Positions 1 through 8,077 are shown, counted from the stretch's first letter. The stretch is DNA of 32,526 nt from Streptosporangium minutum (GCF_002149035.1 NZ_NGFP01000072.1:2797-35322), one strand, 5' to 3'. Translations and numbers: made by a program. Notes: generated from the letters alone by a model not told the origin.

Positions 1-698
1 CGCCCGCCGCGCCGGTGGTCGACCGCATCGTCACGGCCTTCCCGCTGACCATGCAGCTCACTCTGCTGGCCCTCGTGCTCGCGGTCGCCCTCGCCCTCGG
101 TCTCGGCACCGTCGGAGCCCTCTACCGCGACCGCTGGCCGGACCAGGTGACCCGCCTGATCTCCATCGCGGGCGTGGCGGTGCCGTCGTTCTGGCTGGGG
201 ATCCTGCTCATCCAGGAGTTCGCGCTCGGCGTCGAGCTGTTCCCGACCGGCGGCTACGTCAACCCCGCCGACTCCCTCACCGGGTGGCTGCGCTCGCTCG
301 CGCTGCCGGCGATCGCGACCGCCGTACCGGTGGCGGCCTCGCTGGCGCGGTTGGTGCGCACCTCGATGGTCGAGGAGATGGACCGCGACTACGTCCGCAC
401 CGCCACCGGCAACGGCCTGCCCCGGTCGGTCGTCATCCGCGGCGCGCTGCGCAACGCGCTCATCACGCCGCTGACCGTGCTCGGGCTCCGGGTGGGCTAC
501 CTGCTGAGCGGCGCCGTGGTCATCGAGACGATCTTCGACCTGCCCGGCATGGGCAAGCTCATCCTCGACGGCGTCACCAACGGCGACGTCGCCCTGGTCC
601 AGGGGTCGGTGCTGACGATCGCGGTGTCGTTCCTCGTGGTGAACCTCATCGTCGACCTGCTCTATCTCCTCGTCAATCCGCGGATCCGGGTGGTGTGA
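1..698 (+). CDS. Dpp/Opp-type ABC transporter permease, DppB-like (5' partial)
   Basis: Inner-membrane permease subunit of an oligopeptide/nickel-type ABC importer; the reading frame is open to the left edge. The visible part starts near the periplasmic loop before the second transmembrane helix. DppB proteins are about 310 residues, so roughly 80 N-terminal residues are missing. The GTG at 15 is in frame but is not a plausible start. Hydrophobic helices follow, and the cytoplasmic EAA-type loop is seen around 'RTATGNGLPRSVVIRGAL' with 'ETIFDLPGMGKL' after it, both typical of the DppB family. It ends in TGA two bases before the ATG of the next gene, so the two are co-transcribed. Family assignment is secure. 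The substrate is inferred from the downstream nanAKE-like genes to be sialic acid, as for SatABCD of Haemophilus ducreyi and SiaEFGI of Corynebacterium, which belong to the same Opp-like class. Confidence 0.9.
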   Translation, partial: PAAPVVDRIVTAFPLTMQLTLLALVLAVALALGLGTVGALYRDRWPDQVTRLISIAGVAVPSFWLGILLIQEFALGVELFPTGGYVNPADSLTGWLRSLALPAIATAVPVAASLARLVRTSMVEEMDRDYVRTATGNGLPRSVVIRGALRNALITPLTVLGLRVGYLLSGAVVIETIFDLPGMGKLILDGVTNGDVALVQGSVLTIAVSFLVVNLIVDLLYLLVNPRIRVV

Positions 699-700
699 CC

Positions 701-2773
701 ATGTTCCGACCGCAACTCGTCTCCCGGCTCACCCGCCCGGGCCTGCGCTTCTCCCGGCTGTCGCCGGTCACGATCGTCTCCCTGACCGTCCTCGCGGCGG
801 TGGGGCTGCTCGCACTCCTCGCCCCTCTCGTCGCGGGAGACCCGCTGGCGACCGGCGTCCCGGCCACCCCGCCCGGCGCCGAGCACTGGTTCGGCACCGA
901 CCGCGCCGGCCGCGACGTCTTCGCCCGGGTCGCCCACGGCGCGCGATCCTCCCTCCTCGTCGGCCTGGGCGCCACCGCGGTGGCGGTGCTCGCCGGCGCG
1001 GTGCTCGGCAGCCTCGCGGCCACCTCCCGCAAACTCGTCGGGGAGGGCATCATGCGCGTCCTCGACGTGATCATGGCCTTCCCGCCCATCGCGCTCGCCG
1101 CGGTGCTGGTGGCGGTCTTCGGCCGCGACCTCACGCTGCTGACCCTGACCATCTCCTTCCTGTACGTGCCGCATCTGACCCGCGTGGTGCGGGCCAACGT
1201 CCTGGCGCAGTACGGCGAGGACTACGTCGCCGCCGAGCAGGTGATCGGCGCCCCCCGCTGGTACGTCCTGGTCAAGCACGTCGCGATCAACTGCGCCGCG
1301 CCGGTCCTGGTCTTCGCCACCCTGCTGGTGGCGGAAGTGATCATCTTCGAGGCGAGCCTGTCGTTCATCGGCGCGGGCATCCAGGATCCCGCGCCGAGCT
1401 GGGGCAACGTCCTGGCGTACGGCCGGCAGATCGTGCTCGCCGGCGGCTGGTGGGCCACGTTCTTCCCCGGCCTGGCCATCCTGCTCACGGTGCTCGCGCT
1501 CAACCTGCTCGCCGAGGGACTGACCGACGCCTGGGCGGCTCCCCGCACCGCCCGCCCCAGGACGCCGCAGGCCGTGACCGTGGCGACGGCCGTACCGGCC
1601 GCCGACACCGCGATGGCCGACGCCGCGCCCGGAGACGGCGGGGCGGTGCCCGAAGACGGGACGGCCGCGCCCGTGCCCGCCGGCGGGAGCCCGGTCCCCG
1701 CTCCGAGCTCCGAGGTCGATGCCGCGCTCGCCCGGCTCGCCGCCGTGGTGGCCGGGCGCGAACCCCGGGTCGCGCCGCTGCCGGACACGGCGGAGACACT
1801 GCTGTCGGTCCGGGACCTCACGATCCGCTTCCCCCAGCGCTACGGCGACGTCCCGGTCGTGCAGTCGCTCTCCTTCGACGTGCGCACCGGCGAGGCGCTC
1901 GGCCTGGTCGGGGAGTCCGGCTGCGGCAAGAGCCTGACCAGCCTGGCGATCATGGGACTGCTGCCGCGCGGCGCGCAGGTCAGCGGCCGGATCGAGTACG
2001 GCGGGCGGGACATCCTCGCGCTCCCGTCCCGGCAGCGGCGGGCGATCTCCGGCCCGGAGATCGCCATGGTCTACCAGGACGCCATGTCGTCGCTGAACCC
2101 GTCGGTCCTCGTCGGCGCCCAGCTACGGCAGCTGACCCGCCGGGGTGGCACGCGGACGCCGGAGGAACTGCTCGAACTCGTGGGCCTGGATCCGCGGCGG
2201 ACCCTGCGCAGCTACCCGCACGAGCTCTCCGGCGGCCAGCGCCAGCGGGTGCTGATCGCGATGGCGCTCTCGCGGAGCCCGCGCCTGCTCGTCGCCGACG
2301 AGCCCACGACGGCGCTCGACGTGACCGTGCAGGCCCAGGTGGTCGAGCTGCTCAGCCGGCTCAGGGACGAGCTCGGCTTCGCCATGGTGCTCGTCTCCCA
2401 CGACCTCGGCCTGGTCGGCGAGCTCGTGCACCGGGTGGCGGTGATGTACGCGGGCCAGCTCGCGGAGGTCGGCACGGCCCCGCGGCTCTTCTCCGGGGTA
2501 CGGCACCACTACGCCCGCGGCCTGCTCGGCTCCGTGCTCTCCCTGGAGGCCGGGGCGGAACGGCTGCACCAGGTGCCCGGAGTGGTGCCGGCGCCCCAGG
2601 ACTTCGGCCCGGGCTGCCGTTTCGCCGGCCGGTGCGCCGCCGCCACCGAGCTGTGCCGCACGTCCCGGCCGGAGCTCGACGGCGACCCGCACGACCACGC
2701 CCACGCCTGTTTCCATCCGGGTTCCCAGCCGCGCGCCGTCCACGGCGCCGTCCGTGAAGGAGGACAGCTTTGA
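701..2773 (+). CDS. Fused ABC permease (DppC-like) and ATPase (DppD-like)
   Basis: A 690-residue fusion of two transporter subunits normally made separately. Residues about 1-285 are a DppC-type permease, with the N-terminal 'HWFGTDRAGRDVF' signature and an EAA-like loop 'DYVAAEQVIGAPRWYV'. An Ala/Pro/Gly-rich linker of about 75 residues follows. From about residue 365 there is a complete ABC ATPase: Walker A GESGCGKS (404-411), Q-loop Q459, signature LSGGQ (509-513), Walker B ending D533-E534, switch His567, and the C-terminal Cys-rich oligopeptide-ATPase tail. ATG at 701 is chosen because it lies two bases after the upstream stop and begins the DppC-like N-terminus; the same frame is open further left but overlaps the previous gene. 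The stop overlaps the next start (TTGA). Such fusions are known in actinobacteria. ATP hydrolysis drives uptake; the substrate is inferred as for the operon. Confidence 0.92.
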   Translation: MFRPQLVSRLTRPGLRFSRLSPVTIVSLTVLAAVGLLALLAPLVAGDPLATGVPATPPGAEHWFGTDRAGRDVFARVAHGARSSLLVGLGATAVAVLAGAVLGSLAATSRKLVGEGIMRVLDVIMAFPPIALAAVLVAVFGRDLTLLTLTISFLYVPHLTRVVRANVLAQYGEDYVAAEQVIGAPRWYVLVKHVAINCAAPVLVFATLLVAEVIIFEASLSFIGAGIQDPAPSWGNVLAYGRQIVLAGGWWATFFPGLAILLTVLALNLLAEGLTDAWAAPRTARPRTPQAVTVATAVPAADTAMADAAPGDGGAVPEDGTAAPVPAGGSPVPAPSSEVDAALARLAAVVAGREPRVAPLPDTAETLLSVRDLTIRFPQRYGDVPVVQSLSFDVRTGEALGLVGESGCGKSLTSLAIMGLLPRGAQVSGRIEYGGRDILALPSRQRRAISGPEIAMVYQDAMSSLNPSVLVGAQLRQLTRRGGTRTPEELLELVGLDPRRTLRSYPHELSGGQRQRVLIAMALSRSPRLLVADEPTTALDVTVQAQVVELLSRLRDELGFAMVLVSHDLGLVGELVHRVAVMYAGQLAEVGTAPRLFSGVRHHYARGLLGSVLSLEAGAERLHQVPGVVPAPQDFGPGCRFAGRCAAATELCRTSRPELDGDPHDHAHACFHPGSQPRAVHGAVREGGQL

Positions 2774-3759
2774 ACGGGCCGGTCGTCAGCCTCGAACAGG
2801 TGCACGTCGTGCACACCGCGCGCAGCGGCGGGATGTTCAGCCGGGACAAGGTCTACGCCCTCACCGACGCCACCGTGTCCGTCGGGCGGGGGGAGATCCT
2901 CGGCGTCGTCGGGGAGTCCGGCTGCGGCAAGTCCACGCTGGCCAAGGTGGTGGTCGGCCTTCAGGCGCCCACCTCGGGGACGGTGCGTTTCCGCGGCGAC
3001 GACCTGTGGTCCATGCCGGCGAAGGCGCGGCGCGAGACCTTCGGCACCTCCGTCGGCATGGTGTTCCAGGACGCCTCCACCGCCCTCAACCCGCGGCTGC
3101 CGGTCCGGCGGATCCTGCGCGACCCGCTGGACATCCACCGGCGCGGCACCGTACGGCAGCGCGAGGAGCGTGTGCGCGACCTGCTCGACCTGGTCGGGCT
3201 GCCCGGTCACACCGCCGACGCGCTGCCCGGCCGCCTCTCCGGCGGCCAGCGCCAGCGGGTCGCCGTGGCCCGGGCCCTGGCGCTCGAACCCCAGGTGATC
3301 GTCGCCGACGAGCCCACCAGCGCCCTCGACGTCTCGGTCCGCGCCCAGGTGCTCAACCTGCTCGTCGACCTGCGCGCGAGCCTGGGGCTGGGCCTCGTCT
3401 TCATCTCCCACGACATCCAGACCGTCCGCTACCTCGCCGACCGGATCGCGGTCATGTACCTCGGCCGCGTGGTCGAGGAGGGCCCGGCCGCCGAGGTGGC
3501 GGGCGAGGCCCGCCATCCCTACACACGTGCGCTGTTCTCGGCCACCCCGAGCCTGCTCGACGGAACCGAGCGGATCGTGCTGACCGGCCCGGTGCCGTCG
3601 GCGACCCGCCCGCCGTCGGGCTGCCCGTTCCGCACCCGTTGCTGGAAGGCCACAGACGAGTGCTCGGCGCAATTCCCGCCGAGCACGCCGGCAGGCCGGG
3701 AGAGCGGGCACTCCTGGCACTGCGTCCATCCCGAACCCCTCCTGAGGAGCATTCCGTGA
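2770..3759 (+). CDS. Dpp/Opp-type ABC transporter ATPase, DppF-like
   Basis: Second ATPase of the importer, 329 residues, pairing with the ATPase half of the preceding fusion. All motifs are intact: Walker A GESGCGKST (48-56), Q-loop VFQD with Q100, signature LSGGQRQR (156-163), Walker B VIVADE ending D180-E181, and switch His214. The C-terminal oligopeptide-type tail carries spaced cysteines ('CPFRTRCWKATDECS'). The start is TTG at 2770, inside the TTGA overlap with the upstream stop. A strong Shine-Dalgarno (GAAGGAGG) sits a few bases upstream, which decides this start. Its own TGA overlaps the aldolase start as GTGA. No substrate-binding protein gene is in view; it probably lies left of the window, before the first permease gene. 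Confidence 0.93.
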   Translation: MNGPVVSLEQVHVVHTARSGGMFSRDKVYALTDATVSVGRGEILGVVGESGCGKSTLAKVVVGLQAPTSGTVRFRGDDLWSMPAKARRETFGTSVGMVFQDASTALNPRLPVRRILRDPLDIHRRGTVRQREERVRDLLDLVGLPGHTADALPGRLSGGQRQRVAVARALALEPQVIVADEPTSALDVSVRAQVLNLLVDLRASLGLGLVFISHDIQTVRYLADRIAVMYLGRVVEEGPAAEVAGEARHPYTRALFSATPSLLDGTERIVLTGPVPSATRPPSGCPFRTRCWKATDECSAQFPPSTPAGRESGHSWHCVHPEPLLRSIP

Positions 3760-4685
3760 GTCCCCGAGAGCCCCGCTTCAGCGGCGTCGTCCCCCCGCTC
3801 GTCACCCCCCTGACGTCGGACGGAGAGGTCGACGCGCCGTCGCTGGAGCGGCTGGTCGAGTTCCTGGTCGAGGCCGGCGTCACCGGCCTGTTCGCGCTGG
3901 GCAGCTCCGGCGAGGCCGCCTTCCTCACCGACGCCCGGCGCGACAGGGCGCTGGAGGTCGTGGTGCGGGCCGCCGCGGGCCGGGTCCCCGTGCTCGCGGG
4001 ATGCATCGAGACGACGACCGCCCGCGTGATCGAGAGGGCCGAGGTCGCCGCCAAGCTCGGCGCCGACGCGACCGTGGTGACCGCGCCCTTCTACACCCGC
4101 ATCCACCCGCTGGAGATCGACCGCCACTTCCGGGCGGTCCGGGCCGCGGTCGACCTGCCGATGTTCGCCTACGACGTGCCGGTGTCGGTGCACACCAAGC
4201 TCGCCGTCGACCAGGTGCTGGCGCTGGCCGCCGACGGGGTCATCGACGGCCTCAAGGACTCCAGCGGCGACGACGTCGGCTTCCGCCAGGTGGTGCTCGG
4301 CGCCGCCGGCCTGCCGGGCTTCTCGGCGCTGACCGGCCACGAGGTCGTCGTCGACGCGATGATGCTCGCCGGGGCGGACGGCGCGGTGCCCGGCCTGGGC
4401 AACGTCGACCCGCACGGCTACGTGCGCCTGATCCGGGCCTGCGCCGAGGGCCGCTGGGCGGACGCCAAGGCCGAGCAGGACCGGCTGACCCGGCTGTTCC
4501 GCATCGTCGACGCCGCTTCCCCGGAGACCGCGGGCGGCAGCACGAGGGGGATCGGCGCGTTCAAGACGGCACTCGCCCTGCGCGGTGTCATCGCGAGCGG
4601 GGCCGTCTCGCCGCCCATGCGCGAGCTGACCGCCGACGAGACCCGTACCGTGGCCTCCCACCTGGACGAGGCCGGCCTCCTGTGA
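3756..4685 (+). CDS. nanA: N-acetylneuraminate lyase-like aldolase (DapA/NanA family)
   Basis: A 309-residue class I aldolase of the dihydrodipicolinate synthase/N-acetylneuraminate lyase family, a cytoplasmic TIM barrel. The Schiff-base lysine is K167 in 'GLKDSS' and the catalytic tyrosine is Y139 in 'FAYDVPV', almost the positions known for E. coli NanA (K165, Y137). The carboxylate-binding loop is 'GSSGEAAF'. The family includes DHDPS, KDG aldolase and others, so sequence alone would leave the substrate open. The following ROK kinase and NanE epimerase make sialic acid cleavage to ManNAc and pyruvate the best reading. The GTG start overlaps the upstream TGA, and its stop overlaps the kinase start in the same way. 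Alternative: an aldolase for another 2-keto-3-deoxy sugar acid. Confidence 0.82.
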   Translation: MSPREPRFSGVVPPLVTPLTSDGEVDAPSLERLVEFLVEAGVTGLFALGSSGEAAFLTDARRDRALEVVVRAAAGRVPVLAGCIETTTARVIERAEVAAKLGADATVVTAPFYTRIHPLEIDRHFRAVRAAVDLPMFAYDVPVSVHTKLAVDQVLALAADGVIDGLKDSSGDDVGFRQVVLGAAGLPGFSALTGHEVVVDAMMLAGADGAVPGLGNVDPHGYVRLIRACAEGRWADAKAEQDRLTRLFRIVDAASPETAGGSTRGIGAFKTALALRGVIASGAVSPPMRELTADETRTVASHLDEAGLL

Positions 4686-5737
4686 CCCTGGTCGTCGGCG
4701 TGGACATCGGCGGGACGAAGACCTCCGCCGGGCTGGTCGACTCCTCCGGCACCCTGCTGGCCGTACGGACGCTGCCGACCCCGGCGGCGCAGGGGCCGGC
4801 AGCGGTCCTGGACACCGCCGTCGGCCTGGTCGGCGAGGTCGCGTCGGGGGCGGGGGACGTCACGGCGGTGGGCGTCGGCAGCGCGGGGGTGGTGGATCCG
4901 CGGCGCGGTGTGATCGTCTCGGCCACCGGCGCCATCACCGGGTGGGCGGGCACCGACCTGCGCGGCGAGGTGTCCCGCAGGCTCGGCCTGCCGGTCGCGG
5001 TCGGCAACGACGTGCACGCGCACGCGCTCGGCGAGCAGTGGCGTGGCGCCGCCGCCGGCTACGCCGACGTGCTGCTGGTGGCCGTGGGCACCGGGATCGG
5101 CGCCTCCGTCGTCCTCGGCGGGCGGGTGCTGCGCGGCGCGCACTCCGTGGCCGGTCACGCCGGTCACGTGCCCGCCGTGGCGGCGGCCGGCCGGCCCTGC
5201 CCGTGCGGCGGGAACGGACACGTCGAGGCGGTCGCCTCCGGCCCCGCCATGCTCGCGGAGTACCGCGCCCGCGCCGCGTCCGCGCTGCCGGGGCCGTCCG
5301 GCGTCTCGGAACCGTCCGGAGTGCCGGGACCGTCCGGTGCATCGGGGCCGTCCGGTGTGTCGGAACAGCCTGGAGTGACAGGGCCGTCCGCCGTGCCGGG
5401 ACCGCATGAAGCGGCGGGACCGGCCGCGGCCGCGGGACTGGCCGACGTCGCCCGGCTCGCCGCGCAGGGCGATCGGATCGCCGTCTCCGTCCTGACCGGG
5501 GGAGCGGCGGCGCTCGGTTCGACGATCGGAGGACTCATGAACGTCATCGATCCCGAAGTGGTGGTGGTCGGGGGAGGCGTCGCCGCGTGCGGAGAGGTGT
5601 GGTGGCAGGCCCTGCGCGAGGGGATCGCCGCCGAGGTGCTGCCCGCGCTGCGCGGGGTGCCCGTCGGACCGGCCGCGCTCGGCGGTGACGCCGCCCTGCT
5701 CGGTGCCGCCCGGATGGCCCTGGAGGTGGCCGGATGA
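4682..5737 (+). CDS. nanK: ROK-family sugar kinase, probable N-acetylmannosamine kinase
   Basis: A 351-residue ROK kinase that would phosphorylate ManNAc to ManNAc-6-P in the cytoplasm. The ATP-binding loop DIGGTKT is at 8-14 and the catalytic Asp is D110 in 'GNDVHAHALGE'. The zinc region has H159 in 'GHAGHVP' and the Cys motif at 173-182, which reads C-P-C-G-G-N-G-H-V-E: the third cysteine of the usual CxCGxxGC motif is His180. Residues about 205-246 are a low-complexity insert of six-residue units (PSGVSE, PSGVPG, PSGASG...) encoded by an 18-bp tandem repeat, placed just after 'AEYRARAASAL'. Without it the length is close to the usual 300-310 residues. The GTG start lies in a GTGA overlap with nanA. 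ManNAc specificity rests on the neighbours; glucokinase or another hexosamine kinase is possible. Confidence 0.8.
   Translation: MTLVVGVDIGGTKTSAGLVDSSGTLLAVRTLPTPAAQGPAAVLDTAVGLVGEVASGAGDVTAVGVGSAGVVDPRRGVIVSATGAITGWAGTDLRGEVSRRLGLPVAVGNDVHAHALGEQWRGAAAGYADVLLVAVGTGIGASVVLGGRVLRGAHSVAGHAGHVPAVAAAGRPCPCGGNGHVEAVASGPAMLAEYRARAASALPGPSGVSEPSGVPGPSGASGPSGVSEQPGVTGPSAVPGPHEAAGPAAAAGLADVARLAAQGDRIAVSVLTGGAAALGSTIGGLMNVIDPEVVVVGGGVAACGEVWWQALREGIAAEVLPALRGVPVGPAALGGDAALLGAARMALEVAG
5294..5419 (+). repeat. 18-bp imperfect tandem repeat inside the ROK kinase gene
   Basis: Six recognisable 18-bp units start at 5294, 5312, 5330, 5348, 5366 and 5384, and a decayed seventh starts at 5402. The consensus begins CCGTCCGG. 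The period is a multiple of three, so the frame is kept and the product is a Pro-Ser-Gly-Val-rich insert. Drift between units, including PSG to QPG in unit five, suggests it is not a recent amplification. Confidence 0.88.
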
Positions 5738-6603
5738 GCCCCGCCGGCCAGCCTGGTCCGGACGCCGGCCGGGACGATCCTGTGAGTCAGGCCGACCGGC
5801 GTGGCTCGGACGTCGGCCGAGGGGACTCCACCATCCCGGCCGACCGGCGTGGCCGGGGGGACTCCACCGCCCCGGCCGACCGGCGTGGCTCGGACGCCGG
5901 CCGGGGCGGTGCCGTGAACGCGCTGCTCGCGGCGGTCCGGGGCCGTGTCATCGTGTCCTGCCAGGCCTACCCCGGCGAGCCGATGCGTGACGCCGACACG
6001 ATGTGCCGTGTGGCTCAGGCGGCCGCTGCCGGTGGGGCGGCGGGCATCCGCGCCCAGGGGCCGGAGGACCTGCGCCGGATACGGGCAGCGCTGGACCTCC
6101 CCCTCATCGGCCTCTGGAAGGACGGCGCGGACGACGTCTTCATCACCCCGACGGTCGAGCACGCCTTCGAGGTCGCCGCGGCCGGGGCCGACATCGTGGC
6201 ACTCGACGGCACCGGCCGCCCCCGTCCCGACGGGCGCACCCTCGCGCAGACCGTCCGGGCGGTGCACGAGCACACCGGCAGGCTCGTCATGGCCGACGTC
6301 TCGACCTACGACGAGGGCGTCGCCGCGGCCGACGCGGGAGCCGACCTCGTGGGGACGACGCTCGCCGGCTACACGCCGTACTCGCGCGGCGGCCCCGGCC
6401 CGGACCTCGACCTGGTCGGCAGGCTCTCCCGCGCCCTGCCCGTCCCGGTGATCGCCGAAGGCCGCATCCACACCACCGAGCAGGCCGCCGAGGCGATCCG
6501 GCGGGGAGCGTACGCGGTCGTCGTCGGCACCGCCATCACCCATCCGACGAGCATCACCCGCTGGTTCGCGCGGGCGATCGGCGACGCCCGCCCGCCCGGG
6601 TGA
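5734..6603 (+). CDS. nanE: N-acetylmannosamine-6-phosphate 2-epimerase (NanE) with repetitive N-terminal extension
   Basis: Converts ManNAc-6-P to GlcNAc-6-P, feeding amino-sugar catabolism. The TIM-barrel core starts near residue 61 ('NALLAAVRGRVIVSCQAYPG') and contains 'DGTGRPRP' and 'VIAEGRIHT'. The catalytic lysine is K129 in 'GLWKDG' and the catalytic glutamate is E242. Counted from the internal GTG at 5914 these become K69 and E182, close to E. coli NanE K66 and E180, so the core is complete (229 residues). The ATG at 5734 overlaps the kinase stop (ATGA) and has a good Shine-Dalgarno (GGAGGTGG), so I take it as the start. That gives 289 residues with about 60 extra N-terminal residues made of a 16-residue repeat (ADRRGSDVGRGDSTIP-like). 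Starting at 5914 is the alternative. Confidence 0.88.
   Translation: MSPAGQPGPDAGRDDPVSQADRRGSDVGRGDSTIPADRRGRGDSTAPADRRGSDAGRGGAVNALLAAVRGRVIVSCQAYPGEPMRDADTMCRVAQAAAAGGAAGIRAQGPEDLRRIRAALDLPLIGLWKDGADDVFITPTVEHAFEVAAAGADIVALDGTGRPRPDGRTLAQTVRAVHEHTGRLVMADVSTYDEGVAAADAGADLVGTTLAGYTPYSRGGPGPDLDLVGRLSRALPVPVIAEGRIHTTEQAAEAIRRGAYAVVVGTAITHPTSITRWFARAIGDARPPG
5743..5910 (+). repeat. 48-bp imperfect tandem repeat at the 5' end of nanE
   Basis: Units start at 5743 (diverged), 5791, 5839 and 5875. The full unit is 48 bp and opens with GCCGACCGGCGTGGC. The unit at 5839 has lost 12 bp (36 bp long), an in-frame deletion, and the last unit is truncated. All keep the reading frame, giving a hydrophilic Arg/Asp/Gly-rich repeat in the protein. 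Confidence 0.85.
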
Positions 6604-6613
6604 CCGGCCGTGG

Positions 6614-8077
6614 CTACGGCGCCGGCCGGACGCCCCCGCCCGCCGGGCCCGGCGGCCGCCCGGCCCGCCTGAAGAAGGCGGCCACCGCGTAGGGGTCGAC
6701 GGGGTCGGTGAGCAGGGCGAGCATCTCGTCCCTGCGCGCCGGGTCGACCTTGAACGGGTGGCCGAACACGTGCGGGCCCTCCCCGTCGCCCAGCAGCCTG
6801 GTCAGCATCAGGTCGCCGGGCAGGGCCTGCCGGGGGAGGAGCTCGTCGGTCAGCGTCACCGGGCCCTTCCCGCCGTCCGTCACGTCGCGCAGGGTGATCT
6901 CGTCTCCGGCGACGTCGAGGACCTCCCACAGGCGCAGCGGCGTCCTGCGCCAGGACTCCAGCAGCTCCGCCTCGTCGTCGCGCAGCCACTCGCTCCGCGC
7001 GTCCAGGAACTCGCCGACGACGTCGTTCTCGAACAGCGCCAGGTCGGCGAGGGCTGGCTCGGCCACCCGGATGCTCAGCGCGACCAGGTCGTCGATCAGC
7101 CGCCTGCGGGCCGGGCGGTAGCCGTAGGCGAGCAGCTGCCGGAACAGGTGCGCGGCCCGCACCGGCAGCGGATCGGCCGGGTTGGTACGGCACGCGGCGT
7201 ATTCGGCCGCGTCCTGCTCGGCCGGGGCCAGCCCCGGGGCGAGGGAGAGCACCTCGTCGATGAGCCCGGACGCCTCGAACGAGCGGCCCTCGCCCTCGGC
7301 CGACCTGGCGATCAGCAGCAGAGCGGCCGGTTCGGTGCGGGGGAGCGCCTCGATCAGGGCGGGGCCGAGCGGTTCGCGCTCCACCTCGTCGGCGATCCTG
7401 GCGAGAACCGCCTCCGAGCGTGACAGGTAGGTGATCGCCTTGGACAGGTCGCCGCCCTCGTCGTAGGTGCGCAGCGCGCTGCGGACCAGGGCCAGCCTGA
7501 TGACGTCCAGCGGGGCCAGGTCGACGACCGACTCGGTGTCCCACGGCGCGCCCACGATGCCGACCCGGCCGCCCCGCAGCTCCAGCGAGGCCTCGCGCAG
7601 CAGCGGGGCCAGCGGCGGGAGCGGATCGGCGAAGGTCTCGGGGGCCTTCATCAGCAGGTCGAGGACCACCACGTCGATCGGGACGCCGGGGGCGGGCTCC
7701 AGCCCCTCGGCGAAGGCCCGCAGGGCGTCCAGTGCCTGCTCGCCGAACTCCTGGACGACCCGGATCGCCCGCTCGGCGGGGAAGTCGGTCAGATCCGCGA
7801 TCGACAGCTCCAGCGCGCCGCCGCGCAGGCGCAGCGCGACCACGTCCTCCGGCTCCACCCCCGCCAGCCAGCCGCCGGGTCCCGTCAGGGACGGCTCGCC
7901 CGCCTCGACCACGGTGCGCACCAGGCCGCCCCCGGCAAGGGGGATCCCGTCGCCGTCGGCCAGCCGCGCCCACAGCCGCAGGTCGTCGACGGCCGCCAGC
8001 GCACCGGCCGTCAACTCGGCCCGGGTGACCAGGTGCGTCAGCACCGCGCCCTCGCTCAACCTCAGAAGCTCGCTCAT
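6614..8077 (-). CDS. Unrecognised 487-residue protein
   Basis: I do not recognise a family with confidence. The protein is acidic and leucine/alanine-rich with no signal peptide or membrane segment, so probably cytoplasmic. The first ~110 residues include 'LRLWARLADGDGIPLAGGG' and 'LRGGALELS', which look like a small beta-rich module. The middle (~200-370) is predominantly helical by composition. The C-terminal ~110 residues ('LWEVLDVAGDEITLRDV', 'ALPGDLMLTRLL', 'HVFGHPFKV') resemble another beta module of the kind found in actinobacterial SEC-C-associated proteins, but no SEC-C cysteine motif is present. It converges on nanE with a 10-bp gap. There is no clear Shine-Dalgarno; a CACAAT hexamer six bases before the ATG could drive a leaderless transcript. 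Coding is supported by length and actinobacterial codon bias. Confidence 0.8.
   Translation of the reverse strand: MSELLRLSEGAVLTHLVTRAELTAGALAAVDDLRLWARLADGDGIPLAGGGLVRTVVEAGEPSLTGPGGWLAGVEPEDVVALRLRGGALELSIADLTDFPAERAIRVVQEFGEQALDALRAFAEGLEPAPGVPIDVVVLDLLMKAPETFADPLPPLAPLLREASLELRGGRVGIVGAPWDTESVVDLAPLDVIRLALVRSALRTYDEGGDLSKAITYLSRSEAVLARIADEVEREPLGPALIEALPRTEPAALLLIARSAEGEGRSFEASGLIDEVLSLAPGLAPAEQDAAEYAACRTNPADPLPVRAAHLFRQLLAYGYRPARRRLIDDLVALSIRVAEPALADLALFENDVVGEFLDARSEWLRDDEAELLESWRRTPLRLWEVLDVAGDEITLRDVTDGGKGPVTLTDELLPRQALPGDLMLTRLLGDGEGPHVFGHPFKVDPARRDEMLALLTDPVDPYAVAAFFRRAGRPPGPAGGGVRPAP

Noticed and set aside
3756-4685. Biosynthetic DHDPS (dapA) call
   Set aside because: The family allows it, but the coupled kinase, epimerase and importer make a catabolic sialic acid lyase more likely.
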